Below, one piece after another: positions 6,961 through 14,594 of a stretch of 14,644 nt of DNA (position 1 is the stretch's first letter; every line of letters starts with the position of its first letter). The stretch is from an uncultured Atopobium sp. (GTDB lineage Bacteria > Actinomycetota > Coriobacteriia > Coriobacteriales > Atopobiaceae): assembly GCA_938028565.1 (NCBI GenBank), contig CALIZS010000029.1, forward strand, positions 1 through 14,644, written 5' to 3'. The notes under the pieces were generated by a model that worked only from the letters and a program-made list of their open reading frames with translations, did no database searches and was not told where the DNA came from. Both the position numbers and the translations under genes were made by a program.

Positions 6961-9477
6961 ATGCTTGCTATAAAAAATGAAACAAGCGTGGTCCTTGCGG
7001 TTGATACGTCAACGGATATGTTGGCATGTTCGGTCGCGCGTCTGACCAGGTGCGATACCGCTGCGGCAGGTACGACGGGCGCTGCGGGCGTGTCGGTTGC
7101 GGACAGCGCGGCGGCCGCAGACGGCGGGTTCGATGTCGAGGTGCTGGCGTCAGCGGATCACCTGTGTCGTCGCCAGGCAAACGTGGAACTTGTGGGTTCG
7201 GTCCAGGAGGCGCTTGACGCTGCTGGCCTAACTATGGCCGACGTTGATGCTGTTATCGCAGGTAGAGGTCCTGGTTCGTTCACGGGCGTTCGCATTGGAG
7301 TGGCAACTGCAAAGGGTATTGCATGCGGCTCTGGTCTGCCACTTTACGGTGCAAGCGCGCTTGATGCCATGGCGTTCAGCGCGTGGAAGGTGGGCGTTCG
7401 CGGCACCGTTGGCGTTGTTGCAGACGCCATGCGCGGCGAGGTCTATCCGGGCATCTACCTGCTGGATAATGACGGAGCACATAGAACGTTTCCGGTAGAG
7501 ACCGTCCTCAAGGCAGACGCTTGTGTGGAGGAGTGGTCGAGCAGGACCGATAAGGACCAGCTCACGCTTACAGGCAATGGTTTAGTGAAGTACCGTGAGC
7601 GTTTTGAGTGCGCGGGTTTCTCGACATACACCGACGAGGCAACGTGGTTCCCAACAGGAGAAGGACTGGTGCGTGCGGTGTGCATGCCCGAATATCAGCA
7701 GGCGGGCGAGGGTGATCCGGCGCTGGTGCTGCCCATCTACACGCGCCTTTCTGATGCGGAGGAGTCGGAGCGCAAGCGTTTGGGCCTGAAGGAGCCGGCA
7801 ACGGTGGCTCTGACCGGCGTGGATGATGTGCTGGCCGACATTCACCTGCAGCTTCGTCCGATGACGGTAAACGATCTGGATCAGGTGGCAGAGCTTGAGG
7901 CAGCAACGTATGCTGATGCTGCGCATTCGGCCTGGTCAAAGCAGACGTTCTATGACGAGCTCTCGGGCGTAGGGCGCAGCTGGTGGCTGGCTCACGACCG
8001 CGGAACGGTCATTGGCTTTGCGGGTGGTCGCCTGGCAGGTGCTCAGTTTGAGGTGGAAGAAGTGGTGGTTGCGCCTGAGCGTCGCCGCCAGGGAATTGCA
8101 TCCAAGCTGGTAGAACGCGTGGCGTACGATGCCCAGATGCTGGGTGCGTCTACGATTACCCTTGAGGTGGAGGAGGATAACGCTCCAGCTCAGGGCGCAT
8201 ACAGCAAGCTGGGATTTACTGAGGTGGGTCGTCGTCCGGGATATTACGGCCCGGATTGTGCGGCGCTTTTGATGACGGCGCAGCTGCCTTTGGCGGTTGG
8301 CGCTGGCTTTGAGGCGAGAAACCCTGAGCCTCACGCATCAGTGCGTCCGTGGCCTATTGTTGCAGGTGAGCGCTCTGAAGAGACGCTTGTGGCGCTGCGC
8401 GAGGCGGGGGACTTGATTCTTAGTCTGGAGTCCTCGTGCGACGAGACCGCCATGTGCATCATGGATTCACACGGTGTGGTCTGCGCAAATGTTGTCGCAA
8501 CGCAAATTGACTTCCACGCTCGCTTTGGCGGCGTCGTGCCCGAGATTGCTTCTCGCAAGCATACCGAGGCTATTGTGGGTCTTTTCGAGGAGACCATGGC
8601 CCGCGCGGGCGCGCACTTTGGTTGCGACACGCTGGTGCCGTCTGACCTGGCCGCCGTTGGTGTTACCGCAGGTCCAGGCCTTGTCGGCGCGCTTGTTGTG
8701 GGCGTGGCGTTTGCCAAGGGCTTCTGCGTAGCCACTGACCTGCCGCTTATTCCCGTGCATCACCTGGAAGGTCACCTGCTGGCCAACCTGTTTGAGACGC
8801 CCGACTTGGAGCCGCCGTTTGTGGCCAGCCTGGTCTCGGGTGGCAATACTATGCTGGTACATGTACGTGCCTGGGGAGATTACGTGGTCCTAGGCTCCAC
8901 CATCGACGACGCCGTGGGCGAGGCCTTTGACAAGGTTGCTAAGGCGCTGGGTCTCGGCTATCCAGGTGGCCCCGTAATCAGCAAACTTGCAGCTCAGGGC
9001 AATCCTAAGGCCATCCACTTCCCGCGCGCAATGATGCACAGCGGCGACTATTCCTTTAGTCTTTCCGGCCTCAAGACAGCCGTCATCACCTACATTGAGG
9101 GCGAGAATCGCGCAGGTAGAGCAATCAATCTGCCAGACCTGGCTGCCTCGTTTGAGCAGGCAGTTATTGACGTACAAGTTGCAAAGGCTAAAACCGCTGT
9201 TGAGGAGACGGGCGTCTCCGATTTCTGCGTGGGCGGCGGCGTTGCTGCAAACCCCGCACTTAGAGCTGCATATAAGGAAACCTTTGGTCGTATGGGCGTT
9301 CGAGTGACGGTGCCTCCGATGTCGGTTTGCGGCGACAACGCTGCAATGATTGCCGTCGGCGCGCTTCGTAGCTACCGTACACAGGGTTTCTCGCCATTGA
9401 CCTTGGACGCAAACCCCAACGCGCAACTGGGATCGTGGTCGTCGGATGCGGCACCCGTTGTCCCAAGCGGCATGTAA
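6961..9477 (+). CDS. tsaD: TsaB-RimI-TsaD fusion: t6A tRNA threonylcarbamoylation plus N-acetyltransferase
   Basis: An 838-residue three-domain protein. TsaB domain (about 8-285): VVLAVDTST at 10-18 and GRGPGSFTGVRIG at 101-113. RimI-type GNAT domain (about 294-450): acetyl-CoA loop RRQGIA at 375-380 and the NAPAQGAY segment with Tyr414, matching the proposed general-acid tyrosine of RimI. TsaD domain (about 484-838): ESSCDET at 490-496, metal ligands His601 and His605 in HLEGH, and Asp792 in CGDNAA. TsaB and TsaD transfer threonylcarbamoyl to A37 of ANN-decoding tRNAs; RimI acetylates protein N-termini (S18 in Escherichia coli). TsaE and the TsaC synthase are not in this window. ATG at 6961 is preferred over TTG at 6943: it fits TsaB and has AAGAG upstream. 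An Ala/Gly-rich insert lies near residues 30-55. nadE follows after 10 bases. Confidence 0.93.
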   Translation: MLAIKNETSVVLAVDTSTDMLACSVARLTRCDTAAAGTTGAAGVSVADSAAAADGGFDVEVLASADHLCRRQANVELVGSVQEALDAAGLTMADVDAVIAGRGPGSFTGVRIGVATAKGIACGSGLPLYGASALDAMAFSAWKVGVRGTVGVVADAMRGEVYPGIYLLDNDGAHRTFPVETVLKADACVEEWSSRTDKDQLTLTGNGLVKYRERFECAGFSTYTDEATWFPTGEGLVRAVCMPEYQQAGEGDPALVLPIYTRLSDAEESERKRLGLKEPATVALTGVDDVLADIHLQLRPMTVNDLDQVAELEAATYADAAHSAWSKQTFYDELSGVGRSWWLAHDRGTVIGFAGGRLAGAQFEVEEVVVAPERRRQGIASKLVERVAYDAQMLGASTITLEVEEDNAPAQGAYSKLGFTEVGRRPGYYGPDCAALLMTAQLPLAVGAGFEARNPEPHASVRPWPIVAGERSEETLVALREAGDLILSLESSCDETAMCIMDSHGVVCANVVATQIDFHARFGGVVPEIASRKHTEAIVGLFEETMARAGAHFGCDTLVPSDLAAVGVTAGPGLVGALVVGVAFAKGFCVATDLPLIPVHHLEGHLLANLFETPDLEPPFVASLVSGGNTMLVHVRAWGDYVVLGSTIDDAVGEAFDKVAKALGLGYPGGPVISKLAAQGNPKAIHFPRAMMHSGDYSFSLSGLKTAVITYIEGENRAGRAINLPDLAASFEQAVIDVQVAKAKTAVEETGVSDFCVGGGVAANPALRAAYKETFGRMGVRVTVPPMSVCGDNAAMIAVGALRSYRTQGFSPLTLDANPNAQLGSWSSDAAPVVPSGM

Positions 9478-9487
9478 GGAGGCCATT

Positions 9488-11539
9488 GTGCAAGACGGAT
9501 TTATCAAAGTTGCAAGTATCACGCCGCGCATCCGCGTGGCCGACGTGGCGTTTAACGTGGAGAGCTGTCTGGCTGCCATTGAAGAAGCCGCAGGTAATCG
9601 CGGCGCCAAGGTGGTCGTGCTGCCCGAACTCTGCATCACGGGCTACACCTGCGAGGACCTGTTCTGGCAGGACGCCCTCCTGGACGCTGCCGAGCGCGGC
9701 TTGGTTTCCATTGCCGCCCGCACGGCTGATGTTGACGCGTTGCTGCTGCTAGGACTGCCTGTTCGCGTAGCCGGCAAGCTCTACAACTGCGCCGCCGTTC
9801 TTTTTAGGGGAGAGCTTTTGGGCCTGGTGCCCAAGCGCTACGTACCCATGTACAACGAGTTTTACGAGGGCCGACACTTTGTTTCTGGCCCCAAGACCGT
9901 TACCAGCGTGGACTTTGGCCTGCTTGGCGAGGTGCCGTTTGGTACTAACCAGCTGTTTGCATGCGACACCATTCCTGAGCTGGTTGTGGGTGCGGAGATC
10001 TGCGAGGACCTCTGGGTGCCCATGCCGCCGTCAAACGCGCACGCCGTCGCCGGTGCCACGCTGATCTGCAACTTGTCCGCATCGCCTGCACTGGTCGGCA
10101 AGTCCGCGTACCGTCGTCAGCTGGTTGCGCAACAGAGTGCGCGTCTGATCTGCGGCTACGTTTACGCAAGTGCTGGTGAGGGAGAGTCTACGACCGATTT
10201 GGTTTTCTCGGGCCATGATCTTGTTGTCGAGAATGGCCGTGTACTCGCCGATTCTGGCGTGTTTGGCGAGGGTATTGCGGTGTCCGAGATTGACGTGCTG
10301 TCGCTGGCGGCTGACCGCAGGCGCACGTCGACGTTTGAGGTTGCTCCGACGCCAGAGGATTACAAGCACCTGACCACGTATTTCTCGCTGGAGTTTGACG
10401 GCGCGGGCGAGGGTACGCACGACGTCGCAGCCGCGCATGACGCCGCAGGTTACGGCCACGACAGCGAGGGCGAGGGCGTCGAGCTTGCTATCCGCACGCC
10501 TCTGACCAGGTACGTTGATCCGCATCCGTTTGTGCCTGCGATGGATGACGCTCGCGCAGCACGCTGCGAGGAGATTCTGTCGATCCAGGCTCACGGTTTG
10601 GCTTCAAGGCTGGCACACACTGGCTCTGACCACGCGGTTATTGGCATTTCGGGAGGACTTGACTCTACGCTAGCTCTTCTCGTCACGGTGCGAGCGTTTG
10701 ACCAGCTGGGATACGATCGCTCGGGCATTGTAGCTGTGACGATGCCGGGATTTGGCACCACGGACCGCACGTACACCAACGCTATTGAGTTGGTGCAGTC
10801 GCTTGGCGCCGACCTGCGCGAGATTTCCATTGTGGATTCTGTGCTGCAGCATTTTGCCGACATCGGCCATGATCAGGATGTTCACGACGTTGTGTACGAG
10901 AACGCCCAGGCTCGCGAGCGCACGCAGATTCTGATGGACGTTGCCAACCAGGTGGGCGGCATGGTCATTGGCACGGGTGACCTTTCCGAGCTGGCGCTTG
11001 GTTGGGCAACGTATAACGGTGACCAGATGTCCATGTACGGCGTGAATGCTTCGGTGCCAAAGACGCTGGTCAGGTACCTTGTTGATTACTGCGCCGATGC
11101 TTATGAGGAGCAGGGCGAGGACGAAATTGCTCACGTTTTGCGCGACGTTCTGGATACACCGGTTTCTCCTGAGCTACTGCCATCCGCGGCAGACGGTTCC
11201 ATTGAGCAGAAGACGGAGGACCTGGTTGGCCCATACGAGCTGCATGACTTCTTCCTGTTCCATGTGCTTCGTCACGGAAGCGGCCCGCTCAAGGTTCTAC
11301 GTCTTGCCGAGCGTGCGTTTGGTACAGGCACTGACCAGGAGGTTTACGACCACGAGACTATCGTGCGTTGGCTGAAGGTATTCTACCGCCGCTTCTTCTC
11401 TCAGCAGTTCAAGCGCTCGGCGATGCCTGACGGGCCAAAGGTTGGCTCGGTTTCGCTGTCTCCGCGCGGCGATCTGCGCATGCCATCCGACGCTTCTAGC
11501 TCGCTTTGGCTCTCTGAACTGGAGAGCTTGGACGCGTAA
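9488..11539 (+). CDS. nadE: Glutamine-dependent NAD+ synthetase
   Basis: A 683-residue two-domain enzyme that makes NAD+ from deamido-NAD+, ATP and glutamine, the last step of NAD synthesis. The N-terminal nitrilase-like glutaminase domain (about 5-290) has the catalytic triad Glu47 (LPELCITGY), Lys116 (VPKRYVPMYNEF) and Cys172 (GAEICEDLW), close to positions 52, 121 and 176 of the Mycobacterium tuberculosis enzyme. The C-terminal synthetase domain has the ATP pyrophosphatase loop SGGLDS at 388-393 and the GTGDLSELALGW segment. The length is normal for the long form. GTG at 9488 is chosen because AAGGAGG (9476-9482) sits five bases before it; it overlaps the stop codon of the upstream fusion gene. 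An acidic, His/Ala/Gly-rich insert lies at about 305-332. Co-transcribed with tsaB-rimI-tsaD. Confidence 0.95.
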   Translation: MQDGFIKVASITPRIRVADVAFNVESCLAAIEEAAGNRGAKVVVLPELCITGYTCEDLFWQDALLDAAERGLVSIAARTADVDALLLLGLPVRVAGKLYNCAAVLFRGELLGLVPKRYVPMYNEFYEGRHFVSGPKTVTSVDFGLLGEVPFGTNQLFACDTIPELVVGAEICEDLWVPMPPSNAHAVAGATLICNLSASPALVGKSAYRRQLVAQQSARLICGYVYASAGEGESTTDLVFSGHDLVVENGRVLADSGVFGEGIAVSEIDVLSLAADRRRTSTFEVAPTPEDYKHLTTYFSLEFDGAGEGTHDVAAAHDAAGYGHDSEGEGVELAIRTPLTRYVDPHPFVPAMDDARAARCEEILSIQAHGLASRLAHTGSDHAVIGISGGLDSTLALLVTVRAFDQLGYDRSGIVAVTMPGFGTTDRTYTNAIELVQSLGADLREISIVDSVLQHFADIGHDQDVHDVVYENAQARERTQILMDVANQVGGMVIGTGDLSELALGWATYNGDQMSMYGVNASVPKTLVRYLVDYCADAYEEQGEDEIAHVLRDVLDTPVSPELLPSAADGSIEQKTEDLVGPYELHDFFLFHVLRHGSGPLKVLRLAERAFGTGTDQEVYDHETIVRWLKVFYRRFFSQQFKRSAMPDGPKVGSVSLSPRGDLRMPSDASSSLWLSELESLDA

Positions 11540-11608
11540 GCGCGCATGGTAGAGCGTAGCGCGCATGGGTCGTAGCACGCGGCGATAGCGCGTATTTCTT
11601 AGACGTTC

Positions 11609-11646
11609 AGTACCCGGCTATTCATGTATATGAATAGCCGGGTACT
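11609..11646 (+). terminator. Perfect 17-bp hairpin terminator after nadE
   Basis: Arms AGTACCCGGCTATTCAT (11609-11625) and its exact complement (11630-11646) enclose the loop GTAT, and TTTA follows. The T-run is short but the stem is unusually long and perfect. Ends the tsaD-nadE operon, about 70 bases after the stop codon. Confidence 0.75.
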
Positions 11647-11689
11647 TTTATGCAGTTGGATTTTCGCTTTGGGTGGGGAAGAGGTGGTT

Positions 11690-11905
11690 TTGCCCAAAAA
11701 TGACCCCGAAGTGGTAAAAAATGCGTTTAGTTGGGGTTTACAGAAAATGCGGGATTCTATGCATCGAATCTACCTGCTGTTTTGCTTCGGACAAATAATC
11801 AGAAATTTGGATAGAATTCGCCACCTGGTAAAATGTAGATGCAATTTTTCTGAATACTCCATTTCATCCCCAACTAAACGGATTTTTTACCCAAATTGGA
11901 CCCCG
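11690..11905. repeat. MITE-like element with 24-bp imperfect terminal inverted repeats
   Basis: Bases 11713-11736 and 11868-11891 are inverted copies with 23 of 24 positions matching; the inner 13 bases CGTTTAGTTGGGG are exact. Weaker inverted similarity continues inward (AAATG, ATTC and ATCTAC blocks at similar distances). Just outside, TTGCCCAAAAATGACCCCG (11690-11708) and TTACCCAAATTGGACCCCG (11887-11905) are direct copies (15 of 19). It encodes no protein I can recognise. It could be a non-autonomous transposable element, an IS remnant or a dispersed structured repeat. Confidence 0.6.
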
Positions 11906-12158
11906 CCAAAGAGGTGTTCATTTTTCTTATGCAAAATCACGAATATCACTAGCAGAATATGCACGCAGCGAAAATTTGCACCAAAAATTATGCTAATGGC
12001 AAGAAATCGCAGGTGGATACCACCTGGCGCTCGCACTTGCCAACACAAACCGCGTCTACCAGCAGCTCAGCAGCTTCGCGCGCCCGCACGCAGCCCGCGC
12101 TCTGCCCGTACCCACTAGCCTGCGCATAACCGTTAACGGCTTATACTGCACGCCTACA

Positions 12159-12205
12159 GAAAATCTAAGTCGGTTTTGTAAGATTTTCACAATATTTCGT
12201 ATAAA
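12159..12205 (+). promoter_or_regulatory. groESL promoter with overlapping inverted repeat
   Basis: TTGTAA (12176-12181) and TATAAA (12200-12205) are 18 bases apart and make a reasonable vegetative promoter. Perfect 8-bp arms GAAAATCT (12159-12166) and AGATTTTC (12181-12188) with a 14-base spacer straddle the -35, a likely repressor position. No CIRCE (TTAGCACTC-N9-GAGTGCTAA) or HAIR (CTTGAGT-N7-ACTCAAG) sequence is present upstream of groES. Confidence 0.5.
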
Positions 12206-12244
12206 TTGTTTTCCCGTGTGGAATAACTAATAGCGTTGGAAAAG

Positions 12245-12275
12245 GGCGCTTGGCGCCAATATCGGGCTTGGCCCG
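12245..12275 (+). other. Twin short hairpins in the groES leader
   Basis: GGCGC-TTG-GCGCC (12245-12257) is followed five bases later by CGGGC-TTG-GCCCG (12263-12275). Both have 5-bp GC stems and the same TTG loop, and both end just before the ribosome binding site GGGAGG (12279-12284). They may stabilise the transcript or tune translation. Confidence 0.5.
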
Positions 12276-12292
12276 AAAGGGAGGTTTTCATT

Positions 12293-12583
12293 ATGAATTT
12301 GAAGCCACTTGGAGATCGTGTTCTGGTAAAGCCTGCTCCAAAAGAGGAGAAGACATCCTCTGGTCTCTACATTGCATCCGCAGCTCAGGAGCTTCCACAG
12401 CGTGGCGAGGTCCTCGCAGTTGGAACTGGCAAGCTTGACCAGAATGGCAATCGCATCGCTCTGGATGTCAAGGTTGGCGACCAGGTATTCTACGGCAAGT
12501 TTGGCGGCACCGAGGTCAAGGTAGACGACCAGGAGCTTCTGCTTCTCCGTGCTGACGACATCCTTGGTGTCCTCGAGGACTAA
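12293..12583 (+). CDS. groES: Co-chaperonin GroES (Hsp10)
   Basis: A 96-residue protein of normal GroES length that forms the heptameric lid of the GroEL folding chamber in the cytosol. It begins MNLKPLGDRVLVKPAPKEEK; the mobile-loop segment KTSSGLYIASAAQ (about 20-32) contacts GroEL, and the C-terminus is LLLRADDILGVLED. The start is set by GGGAGG at 12279-12284, eight bases before ATG 12293; an upstream in-frame start would read through the leader hairpins. It is the first gene of groES-groEL, with groEL 97 bases downstream and no terminator between. Confidence 0.97.
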   Translation: MNLKPLGDRVLVKPAPKEEKTSSGLYIASAAQELPQRGEVLAVGTGKLDQNGNRIALDVKVGDQVFYGKFGGTEVKVDDQELLLLRADDILGVLED

Positions 12584-12585
12584 TT

Positions 12586-12606
12586 GCTCGTAGCTCGTAG
12601 CTCGTT
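12586..12606. repeat. Short tandem repeat between groES and groEL
   Basis: Two exact GCTCGTA units and a third near-copy GCTCGTT run head to tail right after the groES stop codon, and further GCTCG/GCTC fragments follow to about 12618. No hairpin is obvious. Probably a slippage product in the spacer. Confidence 0.6.
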
Positions 12607-12680
12607 TGCTCGCGGCTCATCCGCTCACACCTTGTTCGTCCGCTTTTTACTTGTAAATTCAGCTATTTTGGAGGAATACC

Positions 12681-14318
12681 ATGGCTAAAGATATCGATTT
12701 TGGCACCGACGCTCGTGCCAAGCTTGCTAAGGGCGTAAACACCCTGGCAGATGCTGTAACCACCACCCTTGGACCTAAGGGTCGCTACGTTGCTCTGCAG
12801 CGTTCTTACGGCGCACCAACCATCACTAACGATGGCGTCTCCGTTGCTCGCGAGATTGAGCTCAAGGACCCAGTAGAGAACATGGGTGCTCAGCTGGTCA
12901 AAGAGGTAGCAACCAAGACTAACGACACCGTCGGTGACGGTACCACCACCGCAACCCTGCTTGCACAGGTCATCGTTAACGAGGGCCTCCGCAACGTTGC
13001 TGCTGGCGCAAACCCAATCGCAATTCGCCGCGGTATCGACAAAGCTGTTGAGGCTGTCGTCGCTCAGATGAGGGGCATCGCTAAGGAGGTCTCAACTAAG
13101 CAGCAGATTGCTTCCGTTGGTACCATTTCCGCAGGTGACCCAGTCATCGGTGGCAAGATTTCCGACGCTATGGACGTTGTCGGTAAGGACGGCGTCATCA
13201 CCGTTGAGGAGTCCCAGACCTTCGGCATCGACATCGACACCGTTGAGGGTATGCAGTTTGACAAGGGCTACGTTTCCCCTTACTTCGCAACCAACAACGA
13301 GACTCTCACCGCTGAGCTGGACAATCCTTACATCCTCATGACCGACAACAAGATTTCCTCCATCCAGGACATCCTGCCTATCCTTGAGGCTGTCCAGAAG
13401 CAGGGCGCACCTCTGCTCATCATGGCTGAGGACGTCGACGGCGAGGCTCTGACCACCCTCATCCTCAACAAGCTCCGCGGCGTTCTGAACGTCTGCGCAA
13501 TCAAGGCTCCTGCATACGGCGACCGTCGTAAGCGCATGCTCGAGGACATCGCTGTTCTCACCGGCGGCCAGGCAGTCATCAAGGAGCTCGGCGTCAACCT
13601 CAACGAGATCAGCGCAGAGATGCTCGGTCGCGCTAAGTCCGTCAAGGTCACCAAGGAGACCACCACCATCGTTGGTGGCGCTGGCTCCAAGGACGCAATC
13701 GACGAGCGCATCGCTCAGATCAAGGCTGAGATTGAGAACACCACCTCTGACTTTGACCGCGAGAAGCTCCAGGAGCGTCTTGCTAAGCTCGCCGGCGGCG
13801 TTGCAGTCATCAAGGTTGGCGCAGCTACCGAGGTAGAGCTCAAGGAGATTAAGCACCGCATCGAGGACGCACTTCAGGCAACTCGCGCAGCTGTCGAGGA
13901 GGGCATCGTCGCAGGTGGCGGCGTCTCCTTCCTGGCTGCTTCCTCTGTCCTTGACAGCGTTCAGACCTCTGATGCAGACGAGAAGATCGGCGTTGAGATC
14001 ATCCGCAAGGCACTTGAGGCTCCAGTCCGCACCATCGCTAACAACGCTGGCTTCGAGGGCAGCGTAGTTGTCGAGAAGATCAAGGCACTCCCAACCGGCC
14101 AGGGTCTTGACTCCGCTTCCGGTCAGTATGGCGACATGATTGAGATGGGTGTTCTTGATCCAGTTAAGGTCACCCGTACCACACTCCAGAATGCAGCTTC
14201 CGTTGCATCCCTCATCCTCATCACCGAGGCAACTGTTTCCGAGATGCCAAAGGACACCACCATCGAGGAGTCCATTTCTCGCGCAGCTGCTCAGGGCGGC
14301 CAGGGTGGCATGTACTAA
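12681..14318 (+). CDS. groEL: Chaperonin GroEL (Hsp60)
   Basis: A 545-residue group I chaperonin, full length, which forms the double-ring ATP-driven folding chamber with GroES. Visible landmarks are the N-terminus MAKDIDFGTDARAKLAKGV, the TTTLGPKGR nucleotide-binding segment, GAPTITNDGVSVA, and the ATP motif DGTTT at 86-90 (Asp86 is the expected catalytic acid). The TNDTVGDGTTTATLLAQ block is typical. The C-terminal tail is the short form GGQGGMY rather than long GGM repeats. The start has GGAGG at 12670-12674, six bases before ATG. Strong codon bias suggests high expression. It shares the groES promoter and ends at a strong terminator. Confidence 0.98.
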   Translation: MAKDIDFGTDARAKLAKGVNTLADAVTTTLGPKGRYVALQRSYGAPTITNDGVSVAREIELKDPVENMGAQLVKEVATKTNDTVGDGTTTATLLAQVIVNEGLRNVAAGANPIAIRRGIDKAVEAVVAQMRGIAKEVSTKQQIASVGTISAGDPVIGGKISDAMDVVGKDGVITVEESQTFGIDIDTVEGMQFDKGYVSPYFATNNETLTAELDNPYILMTDNKISSIQDILPILEAVQKQGAPLLIMAEDVDGEALTTLILNKLRGVLNVCAIKAPAYGDRRKRMLEDIAVLTGGQAVIKELGVNLNEISAEMLGRAKSVKVTKETTTIVGGAGSKDAIDERIAQIKAEIENTTSDFDREKLQERLAKLAGGVAVIKVGAATEVELKEIKHRIEDALQATRAAVEEGIVAGGGVSFLAASSVLDSVQTSDADEKIGVEIIRKALEAPVRTIANNAGFEGSVVVEKIKALPTGQGLDSASGQYGDMIEMGVLDPVKVTRTTLQNAASVASLILITEATVSEMPKDTTIEESISRAAAQGGQGGMY

Positions 14319-14339
14319 TTCGCGCCTTCGCGTCACTTC

Positions 14340-14374
14340 AATCGGGTCCAGCCTCTCGCTGGGCCCGATTTTTT
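14340..14374 (+). terminator. Rho-independent terminator after groEL
   Basis: A 13-bp stem AATCGGGTCCAGC / GCTGGGCCCGATT (one G-U pair) with loop CTCTC is followed by a T-run to 14374. A textbook terminator 21 bases after the groEL stop codon. Confidence 0.93.
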
Positions 14375-14392
14375 CTTTCGTCACAAAAACTT

Positions 14393-14438
14393 GGCGAGAA
14401 ACCCATCTTGTCGCAGGCGAGAAAACCGTCTTGCTGCA
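14393..14438. repeat. Two tandem copies of a 23-base unit
   Basis: Bases 14393-14415 and 14416-14438 are adjacent direct copies of equal length with 19 of 23 positions identical, both starting GGCGAGAAA and ending GCA. They lie just behind the groEL terminator in otherwise plain intergenic sequence. The perfect palindrome TGACGTCA follows at 14487-14494. No role can be assigned. Confidence 0.6.
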
Positions 14439-14594
14439 ACCGTAATGTTTGCCGCTTAGTACCTATTAATCGAAATCGTATGAATGTGACGTCATTTGAG
14501 CAGAATTATTTGTCGTCACAGGTTAAAATGTTTATTTGCTGTAGCGGCCAAGTTGCATGACCGCTTTGCCACGCGCCAAAGGAGAGGAGGCACC

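Larger units (their letters stand above)
11647..12292. other. Non-coding stretch between nadE and groES
   Basis: About 650 bases without a convincing gene. A 164-codon open frame over it (11624-12118) starts inside the terminator hairpin and has biased, low-complexity content. The first half is AT-rich and holds the inverted-repeat element at 11690-11905. A small hairpin CAGGTGG-ATA-CCACCTG lies at 12010-12026. The end holds the groESL promoter and leader, listed separately. Confidence 0.6.

Noticed and set aside
8848..8872. Palindromic TACATGTA resembling the operator core
   Set aside because: It lies inside the tsaD coding region, lacks the N8 spacer architecture, and can be explained by codon content.
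8890..9639. 249-codon open frame antisense to tsaD and nadE
   Set aside because: Shadow of GC-rich coding sequence; no ribosome binding site or domain, and the sense genes have intact catalytic motifs.
11624..12118. 164-codon open frame between nadE and groES
   Set aside because: It starts inside the terminator hairpin, has no ribosome binding site, runs across the inverted-repeat element, and ends in a Pro/Arg/Ala-rich low-complexity tail with no domain.
13092..14384. 430-codon open frame antisense to groEL
   Set aside because: Leu/Asp/Val-rich translation typical of the opposite strand of a codon-biased groEL; it also runs into the groEL terminator.
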